Part shown: positions 47,937 through 59,414 of the stretch, piece by piece
Position numbering within the stretch: position 1 is the first letter of the stretch
How the letters are laid out: the number at the start of each line of letters is the position of its first letter
DNA from: Tetrapyrgos nigripes
Lineage: Eukaryota > Basidiomycota > Agaricomycetes > Agaricales > Campanellaceae
DNA: 64,000 nucleotides
Assembly (NCBI GenBank): GCA_013368315.1
Contig: JAACJM010000005.1
Span: 930,001 to 994,000, forward strand
Direction of reading: 5' to 3'
Translations under genes and position numbers: made by a program
Notes under the pieces: generated by a model
What the model was told of the DNA's origin: nothing
Seen by the model: only the letters and a program-made list of their open reading frames with translations
Databases searched by the model: none

Positions 47937-48947
47937 TAAATTGATCATAGTATTAGCATAGATATTGATGTCAATGAGCTTGGGGTGCTTTTTATGTAAA
48001 CACTAGGACTGTAAAAGAACCGCGGATTTGGTTCAGATTCAGGAAACTCTAAGATGAACAGTAGTGAGAAAAGGTACTTGAATCAAGGCAAGCTTTCGCG
48101 TTACCAAGAAATACCAGGTTCTCGAGCACTTGGTGAGCATGCCGGCGCCAGTCAAGGTCGAGAAACAGCACACTAAGCAAGCTTGCACGTTATGAAGGAT
48201 GCCGACTTACAATCAGTCAAGATGTAAGGTTGAACACAGATATGTATTGACAGGTAGAAAGATATATTACAAGAGTACATACTGAGATACTTATATATGT
48301 AGGTAGTGAGTCATTAGAACTATCTAGAATAGAAGGGAAATTTCATCAGAACATTGTAGAAGAGGAAAGAAAGAAGGAGAAATGGATGCCCGAAGCACCA
48401 ATTACAGTAAGTATAGTAGATCAAGAACTCAAGACAGAAAATACAAAATACTTACAACTGGGTAAGGTCGTTCCATCACAAGGATTCAAAGCCATCATAT
48501 TAAATGTGTAGTATATGATCTTGCCAATGACAAGTTGGCCATAATTCCAATCATTCATCTCAAGATGCACTTGGTAGACACCCAATTCTTGGTATCTACA
48601 TTAGTCACTCATATTTTGCTTGAGTTTGGCTTTTGCTATTTTGTATATTTCATTCGCTTTTACAGCTTTATTTACCCTTTTACATATCTACCACTTCCTT
48701 GATCCTTCCATTTAACACTCATTTCAATTGCTACATGTTTTACACTTGTGTTGTCAATCTGATCTATTTGTATAGGCAGTATTTAGACATTTACCTCAAT
48801 AGGGCAGCTTCTCTTCTAGGCTATCCAAGTGTCGATCCCAGCTGCCTTGGACCAAGTGCCAGTTGGTATTGTTTCCTTTCATCTGCTCAGTATCCTAGCG
48901 TGTCCCAGTATTTCTCAGAGTCTCTCAGTGTTTCCTAGTATCTGTCA
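47937..48947. other. No supported gene
   Basis: Short frames only, including a hydrophobic one at 48633-48938 that lacks a recognisable family. Confidence 0.4.
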
Positions 48948-49505
48948 AGGTCATTGGTACACTTAATGTCAAACCACCCAAGTCACACAAAGACAAGATC
49001 AATTGAGAATAGAGAGATAGATAGAGAGCAAGAGTAAGCTGACTATGCTCTACACTGCATAGTACTAGTACAGAGCAGAGACAAAGTGAGTGAACTAAAG
49101 GACTAACTAGAATGTCTAGTGGTTTATATAGAAGAACAATGAATAAGTGAACACTGGGAATAATGGACTGGGAAATGAAGAATCCAGAATAAACAGGAGA
49201 TTATCCATGTAAATGGACTTGAGGAAGAAAACACTGGGATACTGTCACAAACTGCTACAGTTCTCTGTCCTCCTTCTTCTTCTACTTCATTATTGAACCC
49301 ATTTTCTGATCATTCATCTATTGCATTTCCTTGATAAACCTTTTAAAACCTTTTAAACCTTATGTTACTGACTTTGAACCTTATAAAACCTGTCAATCAA
49401 TCTTCCATTCGATCAATCTTATCCTTTCCCTACATTTCTCCATTTTCTCCTATGTTTCTCCTATTTCTCCTATCTTGTTCCTATCACTTGTCCAGATTCT
49501 CCTGA
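48948..49505. repeat. Rearranged family A LTR: 3' half inverted against 5' half
   Basis: 48948-49247 is the R-U5 half of a family A LTR on the minus strand (starts TGTCAAGGTCATTGG; contains CACCCAAGTCACAC and GCTCTACACTGC). 49248-49505 is the U3 half on the plus strand (TGTCACAAACTGCTACAG ... CCTATCACTTG). The two halves meet head to head, as if one LTR had been broken and half of it inverted. Confidence 0.7.
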
Positions 49506-49894
49506 GTCTCCTCCACATTCACAGGATCTCAGCATACCACCCCTAGACAACACATCTTCACTCTTAGCCTTTGTTGGACCAGTTTGTTGAGGTCATTTCC
49601 TCACTCCATGACTTTGGTGGTGATTAATAGTGTTTGAAAGCTCTAGCTCAGATGTTGGTACCCATGACCATGCTTTGAAGAGACATAGGCAAGACTAGAA
49701 AGTTTGCCTTGTACTTAGTTGTGATTGTATTCAGTGAGGACCAATGATCGTTATTTCTTGAGAACACATTCATATGTCTTTCGAGAACATTTTCAATGGC
49801 TTTTGAAAGATCCTTCACTTCTGGCTGATCAGGACACAAGAAGTGCTTACTAAAATTCATTATGTGATCTATAAGTGTCTCTTGAGTAAATGAT

Positions 49895-51150
49895 GTGAAC
49901 CAGACTCTAGTCTCTTTAGACTCTTATAAATTCATATGGATTTGGATAGTGTTTTTGATGTCTTTTCAGGAATCTTGGATTTCTGGTACAGGAATTGTTT
50001 ACTATAATTCGTTTGGTCAGCTTGAAAGTCCTTTGAATGACTCATCTGACCCAAGCTCAAGTAGTCACCCTAATAGCTTGAATTCCTATTTCCAGTGATG
50101 CTTTTTGGATGAGGCTCAGGTATGTCAACTTCAAAGCTTGAATTACTATTTCCTGTGACACATCTTTGGATGTATTGTCAGAATTCCTTAGCTAATACAT
50201 GATCAGGGTAATAGGAATGCTTACTATAATTCATAGAGTACACCTCGGGTATCTTCTGAGTGAGTTAAGTGGCCCAGACTCGAGTATCTCACCTTCAAAG
50301 CTTGAATTACTATTTCCTGTGACACATCTTTGGATGTATTGTCAGAATTCCTTAGCTACTACATGATCAGGGTAATAGGAATGCTTACTATAATTCATAG
50401 AGTACACCTCAGGTATCTTCTGAGTGAGTTAAGTGGCCCAGACTTGAGTATCTCACCTTCAAAGCTTGAATTCCTATTTTCTGCAACACATTGTTGGATG
50501 TATTTTCACAGTTCCTTAGCTACTACATGATCAGGGCAGTGGAAGTGCTTGCATATAGTACACCTCATGCATCTTCTGAGTGACTGAACTTGCCCAGACT
50601 CAAGTATCTCACCCTAAGAGCTTGAATTCCTATTTCCTGTGAGGCATTTTTGGATGTATTTTGAGGGTTCCTCAGCTACTGCATGATCAGGACAGTGGAA
50701 GTGCTTACTATAATTTATATAGTACACCTCAGGCATCTTCTGAGTGACTGAACTAGCCCAGACTCAAGTATCTCCCCCTTAGATCTTGAATTCCTATTTC
50801 CTGTGATGCATTTTTGGATGTATTTCAAAGTTCCTCAGGTACTAGATGATCAAGGCAGTGGAAGTCCTTACTATAATTCATATGGTAAACCTCATTCACC
50901 TTCTGAGTGAGTTAAGTGTTCCAAGTCGCCCAGACTCAAGTATCTCACCATAAGAGCTAGAATTCCTATTTCCTGTGATGCATTTTTGGATGTATTTTGA
51001 GGGTTCCTTAGCTCCTACATGATTAGGACAGTGGAAGTGTTTACTATAATTTATATAGTACACCTCATACATTTTCTGAGTGAGTTAAGTGACCCAGACT
51101 CAAGTATTTCACCCTAAGAGTTTGAATTCCTATTTCCTATGAATTTAGTG
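49895..51150. repeat. Satellite array, unit about 165 bases
   Basis: The anchor CTTGAATTCCTATTTCCTG recurs at about 50137, 50301, 50465, 50621, 50785, 50956 and 51121, spacing 156-171 bases. Each unit also carries TTTTTGGATGTATTTTGAGG, TACATGATCAGG, GCTTACTATAATTCAT, AGTACACCTCA and TTCTGAGTGA ... CCCAGACTCAAGTATCTC. About seven diverged units and partial edges are present. No reading frame crosses units. Confidence 0.85.
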
Positions 51151-51472
51151 TTGATTCCTTCCTGATGGTTTTGACAATTTCAGAGGTGATAAAGTCTGAC
51201 CCACATGACAAGGTCAAACCAACCAGAGCCTTTTCAGAAAGTGTTGGTGTTCAGGTGTGGTCATAGCAAGCCTAAGATGTAAGAGATACTGATTCAAAGG
51301 ATATCAAGGAAATTATACCTATAGAGGTAGATGCAAAGCATCAAGGAGAGAGCAGTGCTTCAGAACAAAGCGAAGATGATGGTCCCATTGCTGTCCCATC
51401 AGGAAATTTCTTGGGGCTTCCTCTGAATTACCTTTTGACGTTCTTATGAGAATAAATGAATATGAGGACACT

Positions 51473-51757
51473 TGTTGAACAAGTGAGGTAATGAATACTA
51501 TTGCAGCTCTGGAGGTATAGACAGTAAACTACTGAGTATTTATACTGTTAGCTACTGTGGCTGCATGAGTCTGTAAATATAACACAGTGGAGAAAACCGG
51601 ATACTACAATGTAATGTCTGATATCAGTTTGGAGTCAATGATGTAAATGATGTAAGTACAGAGTATAGCAGAAAGCAAGTGGATCGTGTATACTAATGAA
51701 GTGGAGAGAAAGATGTGAGTGTTCATTGTAAGTATAGTTCAATATAAAATTCCAATA
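51473..51757 (-). repeat. 3' LTR of the copia element (probable)
   Basis: On the minus strand it starts TATTGGAATTTTATATTG right after the purine tract GAGGAGGAG and ends GTTCAACA. The copia stop codon lies 8 bases upstream. The matching 5' LTR is outside the window, so the ends are inferred. Confidence 0.55.
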
Positions 51758-51764
51758 CTCCTCC

Positions 51765-52106
51765 TCAAACCTTTGCAAGTCCCATAGATGAAGCGAAGTG
51801 TTTGGCTTTGAGAGATGGTAAAGCCTTGGTGAAAATGTTGGTGATCATTTTGTCAGTGGGGCAATATGAGAGTTGAATTTTGCCTTCTTCAATGACGTTG
51901 CAAATAAAGTGGTAACGGATGTCGATGTGTTTGGTGTGAGCATGATAACAGTCATCCTTAGTGAGTGCGATAGCTGATTGGTTGTCCGAATGAATAAGAA
52001 TAAGATCAGTGATAGATCCAAAGATTTCAGATATGAAGTTCTGAGTCCATATGGCTTCCTTGGCAGTGTGAGATAGAGTGATGTATTCAGCTTTGGTAGT
52101 GGAGAG
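51765..52106 (-). pseudogene. Copia RNase H C-terminal part
   Basis: Continues the domain cut at 59918: the last residues there (GGAISWSSEQQDTISLS) join TTKAEYITLSHTAKEAIW here. It continues through LIHSDNQSAIALTKD, HTKHIDIRYHFI and STOP-adjacent GLAKV. The join across the Ty3 insertion is exact once one GAGAG copy is removed. Confidence 0.85.
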
Positions 52107-52609
52107 TGTCATGAATCATTCCCCGCCTATTCATTTCCCTTCTCTACCTAATTCCCACCTTAACCCCATAAACATCAAATCATTTCTCATCATCGTCTAT
52201 AGTTACCATCTCTACAGATCTATGACTCACACTTTTATCTTCTCCGATTCCTATCTCCATGGACATTCTCACTGTCAATCATTCCTTATGATCTAGTACC
52301 TTCATCTATCCATATCTAGCTCATTATTCTCTCGCCTTTGACATTTCCACATGATACCGTCTATTATTACCTACTCTTTCCCATCTGTTCATATTTTACT
52401 TATATACCTGTGATCTTTGTAACCTATTCCTTAGTTCGTTCACTTCGTCTCCGCTCCGTACTTTTACTACGCAGTGTAGAGCCTAGTCAGCTTACTTTCT
52501 CTCTATCTCTCTATCTCTCTATCTCGTTTGGTCAATCTATCTTCTTGTAAACCAGCTTCTTCGCATTGTGTGACTTGGGTGGTTATTGAGTGTATCGGCA
52601 ACCTTGACA
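52107..52609 (+). repeat. 5' LTR of the young Ty3 element
   Basis: TGTCATGAATCATTCCCC ... CAACCTTGACA, 503 bases. It differs from the 3' LTR at 52118 (A versus G) and 52125 (G versus A). Both are CG/CA differences, one in each direction. Confidence 0.93.
52401..52442 (+). promoter_or_regulatory. LTR promoter: TATA box and likely RNA start
   Basis: TATATA at 52401-52406 lies about 32 bases upstream of AGTTCGTTCA (52433-52442). That 10-mer is exactly complementary to the sequence just after the LTR, so the RNA probably starts at A52433. Confidence 0.65.
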
Positions 52610-53098
52610 CTTGAACGAACTCCCATACACCCACCTCACTAAATTGAGTCTTTCCCTTGACTACCCCGTCTATGGCTGTTTTTGAAAACAATCTCCTTCT
52701 TCACTCTGTCTACCCCACGCCCCTGAATTCATATCGAACCCCCTGTAACCCCTCGTGACTACGAACGGATCCCATTTCCCCTTCCCCGCTACCTCTTGCA
52801 TTCCGAATACCAGGTCTCATGGAAGAAAAATACAAGCGAATCCTTGGAGCTTTGACTGACACTTTGCTTGCACAAGACATTGGGTGTGGAAACTTATCTC
52901 AGGTGACGTAGTACTCTCGACATTCTCATACATAACAGTGAAAGAGGACTTCGATACAGGAGAAATGGTGGTTCATATCGAAGGACCTCTATTCTTCAGA
53001 GAAAACATCGACTATTCCCCATCATCACCTTCCCCCGAATACGGTCTAGCATCTTCCTTTATCCTAGGGCCCAACTACCTTTCATAAAAAGTTAGTGC
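52610..53098 (+). other. Leader region with short frames
   Basis: 489 bases between the LTR and gag. ATG 52819 opens a short frame (MEEKYKRILGALTDTLLAQD) that stops at about 52911. An overlapping frame reads VWKLISGDVVLSTFSYITVK and on to GPNYLS before stopping at about 53087. They could be the remains of one small protein split by a frameshift, or a chance leader. Confidence 0.4.
52612..52621 (+). promoter_or_regulatory. Self-primer binding site
   Basis: TGAACGAACT, two bases after the LTR end, is the perfect complement of AGTTCGTTCA at 52433-52442 in the LTR. In Tf1-type elements the RNA's own 5' end folds back to this site and primes reverse transcription instead of a tRNA. No tRNA 3' end complement was recognised. 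Confidence 0.65.
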
Positions 53099-54616
53099 AT
53101 GACCGAGTGACGATCTGCATCTGCAGACCCGAACCTCCATTGTGCCAACTGACCACACGTATTCCATCCCGCATCAAACCAAGACGCTTGCTATATCCCT
53201 GAAAACGGCGACGATCCTTGGGTTCCGTGCACCACACAACCGTGTCTAAACAGATACAACACTCAATGACTTAGTAACGTCGAACTCCCAAGTTGGTTAC
53301 ACGTTATAACCCAGCTCCAAGAACTTGCAATCCAAAAGGCACACCGAAAACCTAAAACTGAATCACGCCAAGGGACCTCTACACCTACCAACCAACCTTC
53401 CGAACCCGACCCAGTACCAGAAACCCCTTCCAATAACCCATCCGAACCAAACGATCCCACTCCCCCACCTTCCTTGCCCACCATTCCATCCGCCGAAGGA
53501 CCATCCGTAGCCCCTCGTCGTCCTCCTACACCTCCTTCCCCAGATCCATCAGACCCAAACGACTCAGTCATGGCTGACACACCTCCTATCGGGTCGAATG
53601 GCACTTCTGAACAAGGAAGAAAACCAGACGCCTTCAATGGAGAATGTAGCGAGGCAAAACGATGGCTGGCCCTGTTCAATAACTATCTACGCATGAATAA
53701 AGGAAAGTACCCAACCGAGGAAAGTCAAGTTTCACTATTCCTGTCATTCTTCACGGGAGAAAAAGGAGGAGATTGGGCAACGCAAAGATTGATAGAACGA
53801 GATGCAGATGAGGAGGATGAGAACTTGGCGAGTACACCAGGCGAATGGAGATGGATAACTTTGAAACAGATACGTGATAGATTCAAAAAGGACTTCAAAG
53901 CTCTTGCCTCGGAAGATGTGGCGAGGACGAAGATCAAGTTTGCTAGAATGAAGGGGACGGATATTAGCAGCTACAACAGCATCTTCGATACATACGGAGA
54001 AGAGTCCGAGTTCGGAGAAGCGGCGTTGCTGGAATTCTATCAGGATGGGTTACCACCCAAACTCCGAGAAGCAGTTGGAAGAACGTATCCAAAGTGGGAT
54101 GACTTTGAGGAGTACAAGGAAAGAGCTGTGGAGCTTCATTTAGAGTGGCTGAAGGAACGAGAAAGACAAGGGCGCTGGAAAACTACTTCAACGTCGAAGA
54201 GTACTCCAGGTCCGTCTCAGGGAAGAACGGGAGCAAGCGTCAATGCACTTATGAATATGGGACCAGGTGCTAACTCGTCCTTCAATCCACTGCCTAAACT
54301 GACGCCCGATGAAAGGGATCGACTCCGAAAAGCAGGAGCGTGCTTCGCATGTAGACAAACTGGACACATGAGCAACGAATGTCCGACATTCCTGAGGACG
54401 TCATCTCAAACCACTTCCCGAACCTTCCCCTCTCGTACTGTTCGAACAGTCGAAACCGCATCCCCGCCACCGGTAACGGTAGCTCAGGCGTCTTCATCTC
54501 GAAACACGATCAAGGAAATCTCCGACATGGTCAACAGGGTCAAAGGACTAGAAGGGGAAGAAAAGGAACAAGCAACCGTCTATTTAAAAGACATCATGTC
54601 TAAATTGGATTTTTGA
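53099..54616 (+). pseudogene. Gag of the young Ty3 element
   Basis: Capsid/nucleocapsid polyprotein, 506 codons from ATG 53099. The N-terminal part is followed by a long Pro/Ser/Thr linker (PSEPDPVPETPSNNPSEP), the capsid region (DAFNGECSEAKRWLALFNNY ... FTGEKGGDWATQ ... FKKDFKALASEDVARTK) and a zinc knuckle CFACRQTGHMSNEC at about 54340-54382. Three in-frame TGA codons occur (53108, 53150, 53267), all in the first 170 bases. The frame has no other break. The reading that begins near 53474 lacks an ATG, so 53099 is the better start. Gag ends with the stop in TTTTTGA, overlapping pol. Confidence 0.8.
54610..54616 (+). promoter_or_regulatory. Candidate -1 frameshift site, gag to pol
   Basis: Gag ends with the codons GAT TTT TGA, and pol is open in the -1 frame from a TAA just 13-15 bases upstream. 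The shift must therefore occur in the window ATTGGATTTTTGA. A run of five T beside the stop would let a Phe tRNA slip back one base at the stop codon. No classical X XXY YYZ heptamer is present. Confidence 0.45.
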
Positions 54617-57600
54617 ATCACTCCTCTGCTACGTCGTCAGTAGGAGTAGAACAGTACACCGGACAATTAAAGAACAATCGATATAGTGTGTTATACCCCT
54701 CTAGTGAGCGAGTCTTTCCTTCAGAAATAAGAATGTCAGCAATCACTCGTAACAGACAGATACCATCAATCACACTCAAAACTGAATTAATCGGCAAAGT
54801 TACTGGTAGAAAAATCGACGCAGACGCCCTAATAGACAGCGGTGCGGAAGGCATAATCATCAATGGCCAATTCGCACAAAAACATCAACTTACCCTTCTT
54901 CCTATCAAAAACCCGTTCCCGGTTCGAAACGTCGACGGCTCTGAAAACACCATGGGATGGGTACGAGAATACACTATCCAAAATCTTCATATCTATTCCC
55001 GAGACGGCAAGGCGTACCACGAAGAACAGGCTGAGTTCTATGTAACGGATATCGGGGATCACGATATAATCCTCGGTACCGACTGGTTGGAAGAACATAA
55101 TCCAGATATAGACTGGTCGGACTTGCGGGTAGACATGACTAGATGTCCAGAAACATGTATCACAGCAAAACCTCCCATTCTCCACTTGAAAACTAAATCC
55201 TTGAAACCCACAGTCGTCGACCCAAGAACCCACCACAAGGACTACCAAGTCAGATGGTCAGAACCAGTTGGACAATTCAAACCAGTTCCCCAATCAAAAA
55301 TTGCAGGGCGACGCCGTTGAGTCCCTATTCGATCCTTCCACTGAAGTTCGGAAGTAACGGCAATCTTTACTGAAGATGACTACGGGAGAGATACGATCCC
55401 AGGATGATGGGAACAGGACGTAATGGAGGAATTGTTGGGGAAAGAGGAAAGAATGGATGAAGAGGCGTCAGGGACCCCAAACCTAAACATCCGTGCGGGG
55501 TTCACAAAGGCACAAGAACTCGCAGAGGCAGCCCAGAACGTCCAGGTCGATGTACCTCTTAAAGATAAGATTCCTCCGCAATATCATCAGTTTCTACGGG
55601 TCTTTGACAAACAAACCTCAGAACAACTACCGAAACGTGGCGAGTGGGATCATGCTATCGAGTTAAAGCCGGACTTTGAACCACGCCCTTGCAAAACGTA
55701 CCCTTTATCCCCAAATGAACAAAAGGAACTCAATGAATTCATCAAGGAAAACTTGGAGAAAGGGTATATAAGACCGTCGAAGTCTCCTATGGCAAGTCCC
55801 TTCTTCTTTGTAAAAAAGAAAAACGGAAAACTACGACCAGTACAGGACTATCGCGCCCTAAACAAAGGGACCATCAAAAACGAATATCCCCTACTGCTTA
55901 TATCGGAACTTGTAGACAAATTAAAAGGGGCGCGGATGTTTTCCAAAATCGACCTTAGATGGGGATATAACAACATACGTATCAAGAAGGGAGATGAATG
56001 GAAAGCGGCGTTTAAGACCAACTGCGGCCTCTTCGAACCAACGGTGATGTTTTTCGGTCTTATGAACTCTCCAGCTACATTCCAAGCGATGATGAACACT
56101 CTATTCAAGGACTTGATCGACTCCGGAAAAGTCGTGATCTATATGGACGATATTCTCATATTCACGGAATCACTAGAAGAACATCGATACATGGTGAAAC
56201 AAGTGTTGGCACGACTCCATGATAACGATTTATACGCTAAACCGGAAAAATGCACTTTCGAAACCGATTCAGTGGAGTTCCTCGGCCTTATCGTTTCACA
56301 CAACACATTGGCGATGGATCCAGTCAAGGTCGAGGGCGTAACCAAATGGCCAGTCCCACGCAACGTCAAAGACGTACAATCATTCCTCAGCTTCGGAAAC
56401 TTTTACCATCGTTTCATACGCGATTTCTCAAAAATTGCACAACCACTGTTCGATCTCACAAAAAAAGAGCACCCATGGGAATGGACTGAAGAAGCTCAAA
56501 TGGCTTTCCAAGCACTCAAAGATACGTTTACGACTTCACCAGTCCTTCTCATGCCTGATCATTCTAAACCATACCGAGTAGAAGTTGATGCGTCAGATTA
56601 CGCTATAGGAGGTATCCTACAACAACAAGGACCGGATGAAAAATGGCATCCAGTAGCCTACCTGTCAAAAGCCTTATCCGAAACTGAACGGAATTACGAC
56701 ATTCACGATAAAGAACTGCTAGCGATCATACGCGGACTTGAAGCCTGGCGACACTACCTGGAAGGCAGACCACATACCATTGAAATCTTGACCGATCACG
56801 ACAACCTTAGGTACTTCACCACTGCTCAGAAACTCAGCCGACGACAAGCAAGAATGGCCTTGTTTCTGACTAGATTCGACTTTACCCTCACTCACAAACC
56901 TGGAAACCTGAATCGAAGTGACCCACTTTCTCGGAGGTCAGACCATAAAGAGGGGGTCGAGAACGACAACAAAGATAGGGTCTTACTTGACCCCAGGTTC
57001 TTCAGGATTCGAGCGACAAGGCCAGGAACGGTAACTGCAATAGGAGATACTGAATTGAAAAGACGGATTAAGGAATGTCCGAAAAAGGATGCTGAAGTTG
57101 TAAGTGCGTTACAAACCATCTTTAATAATGGACCACGTGCGTTGGCAAAAAACCTACAGGAATGGAACTACGAAGACGGAATCGTCCTGTTCAGAGGGAA
57201 GATCTACATCCCAAATGACCAACAACTCAGACGAGACATTGTTAGAATGCATCACGACAGCCTTACCGCAGGACACCCGGGACGATTCAAGACGTACGAA
57301 CTCGTCAGCAGAGAGTTCTGGTGGCCTGGTATGTCAGTATTCGTTCGTAACTATGTTGAAGGATGCGCTACTTGCCAGTTAACCAAGGCAAATAACCACC
57401 TGGCGCATGTGCCACTAATTCCGAACGAAATACCGGAATGACCCTTTGGCACCATTACAACCGACTTCATCACGGATCTGCCAGAATGTGACGGCTTCAA
57501 TGCAATTCATGTCACAGTCGATCGGTCAACAAAAACAGTTGTCATTTCTCCATGCAGAAAAGATATCGACAGCGACGGAACAATTGACCTATTATTCAGC

Positions 57601-58722
57601 AACACTTGGCGATGATACGGCTTGTGGGACAAAATGATATCTGACCGCGGACCTCAATTCGCAAGCCAGGTGATGAAGGGGATATACACTAAGTTAGGTA
57701 TCACTTCGGCACTCAGTACAGCTTATCACCCGCAAACAGATGGCGAAACAGAAAGGTTCAATCAAGAACTCGAACAATACCTTCGAACCTTCTGTAACTA
57801 TCGCCAAGACAACTGGGTTAAATACCTACCTTACGCCGAGTTCTGTCACAATACCCGAATTCATTCAGCCACCAGGAAATCGCCGTTCGAACTACTCCAT
57901 GGATTTCTACCCCGACTCTTCCCTTCCATCAATCCGACTTCACACGTACCAAAGGTCGAAGAACGCCTCCAGAACTTGGAGACTATTCGAGAGGAACTAA
58001 AAGCAAGTCTGGCGACAGCGGCTGAACTGATGAAAGAACAAAACAAGGACTACAGGAACGAAGGGATGAAGTTTAAAGTGGGGGACAAAGTATTGCTAGA
58101 CGGAAAGAATCTGAAGACAACAAGGCCGAAAGCTAAGTTGGCAAATCGTCGTCACGGACCGTTCAAAATCACTGACGTTATCAGTGAAGTCAATTACCGA
58201 CTCAAATTACCGAATAGCTGGCGCATTCATCCAGTATTCCACGCTTCACTCCTATCGCCGTACAAAGAGACCGAAGCCCACGGAGTGAACTATCCGGGAG
58301 AACCGGCTGAGTTACTTCCCGAAGACAACGAATACAATGTGGAAGCGATTCTAGATTCAAAACCAACGAAAAACCGCCAGGGAGTACAATACCTTGTCAA
58401 ATGGTTGGACTATGCTGACTCAGAAAATTCATGGGAACCAGCGTCAGGACTGACGAAGGTGAAGGAGATGATCAAAACCTTTCATCAACAACATCCAGAT
58501 GCATATCGACCCAAGAACCTGATACACCCTGGAACAACGGTGCGTTCACTAGGAATCGCCATGGAAGACATATGGCGAAGTACCCGTGTGCTTCAAGCGA
58601 AAGCACAACTCCAAGGAGAAACACTGCTACGGACTGTTGGTATTCTATGCCCTCCTTCCCACCCCACTCGGCAATCGAACTCGGACTTTTGTCACCACTC
58701 ATCGATCGCATTCCCTCGTTAA
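54613..58722 (+). pseudogene. Pol of the young Ty3 element
   Basis: One frame, -1 relative to gag, encodes protease (ALIDSGAEGIIING, about 54835), reverse transcriptase (VQDYRALNKGTI; VIYMDDILIF with YMDD at about 56140), RNase H (VEVDASDYAIGGILQ), integrase (zinc HHCC region 57250-57380 ending GCATCQLTK; core TTDFITDLPE, MISDRGPQFAS, STAYHPQTDGETERFNQE) and a chromodomain (VQYLVKWLDYADSENSWEP, about 58390-58445). Five TGA codons interrupt it (55318, 55342, 55405, 57439, 57613). At 57439 and 57613 Arg is plausible from family alignments. There are no frameshifts. It would copy and integrate the element; the chromodomain would guide it to chromatin marks. Confidence 0.9.
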
Positions 58723-58888
58723 CGGCATCTACTGTCAAACCCATCTCCGGGGATAAATTCACCATTCATTCAACATCTACTTCATACAGACAAACAAGTA
58801 TAAAAGACCCCTCTCCACAACGAAGGACGACAGAACATTATCCACCACCACCAGTCAAACAACAATCACCTACACTCTCGTCACAGCA

Positions 58889-59329
58889 ATGTCTACCACT
58901 TCCCCCACCGACGCTATCGCTCACACCGCACACCCAACCAACAGGGGACGCTGCACCTACGGAAAACACTCGGGACGGCAATGTCGACTCTCGAAACAGC
59001 ACGCAGGACCTCACAACGGATGTCGACGCTGCACATGGGGAGGAGAGGATGGACCAGGACGATGTAGATTGGGAAGAGGACATTGAGCTAGATGTGTAGT
59101 TCAGTGGACTTCCCTACATGCGGAACACAGAGGGAACATCGGATGGGGAGACGGCAGTGTATGGGGCGCACATATCACCCCCCAATGGGATGATAACAAC
59201 AATGGAGCTGGCTGGGGTACCGCAACCAATACGACAGAGTGGGGGAACTTAGACTGGAATGATCCCAGGTGGGATATTACGAACTACACGACTGGATGGG
59301 ACAGGTACTGCCGAGTCAAGGGGACGTAG
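58889..59329 (+). pseudogene. Third ORF: Cys/His-rich and Trp-rich protein
   Basis: I do not know this protein. From ATG 58889, 146 codons in one frame up to TAG 59327, broken by a single TGA at 59084 where Arg is plausible. The first half holds a Cys/His array: RCTYGKHSGRQC, KQHAGPHNGCRRC, GRCRLGRGH, likely a metal-binding fold. The second half is rich in Trp, Gly and Asn: GWGDGSVWG, TPQWDDNNNGAGWG, EWGNLDWNDPRWD, TGWDRYC. It lies after the chromodomain and before the purine tract, where some retrotransposons keep envelope-like or accessory ORFs. There is no signal peptide or membrane segment, so an envelope is unlikely. Nucleic-acid binding is an inference from the Cys/His array and basic residues. 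Confidence 0.55.
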
Positions 59330-59414
59330 ACAGACGGCTTTGCAAACAATGGGCGGAGCACTGGAAAACTAGCTTGCCAAGCTCTGGTGAAAGCTCGTCC
59401 TAAAGAGGGGGTAA

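Noticed and set aside
49895..51150. CRISPR-like array
   Set aside because: Units are about 165 bases with no short repeat and unique spacer pattern; this is satellite DNA in a fungus.
53099..59329. A variant genetic code or selenocysteine reading TGA
   Set aside because: The intact genes in the island end at TGA normally (P450 at 34953, SDR at 47934), and the TGA sites fit CpG decay of CGA better.
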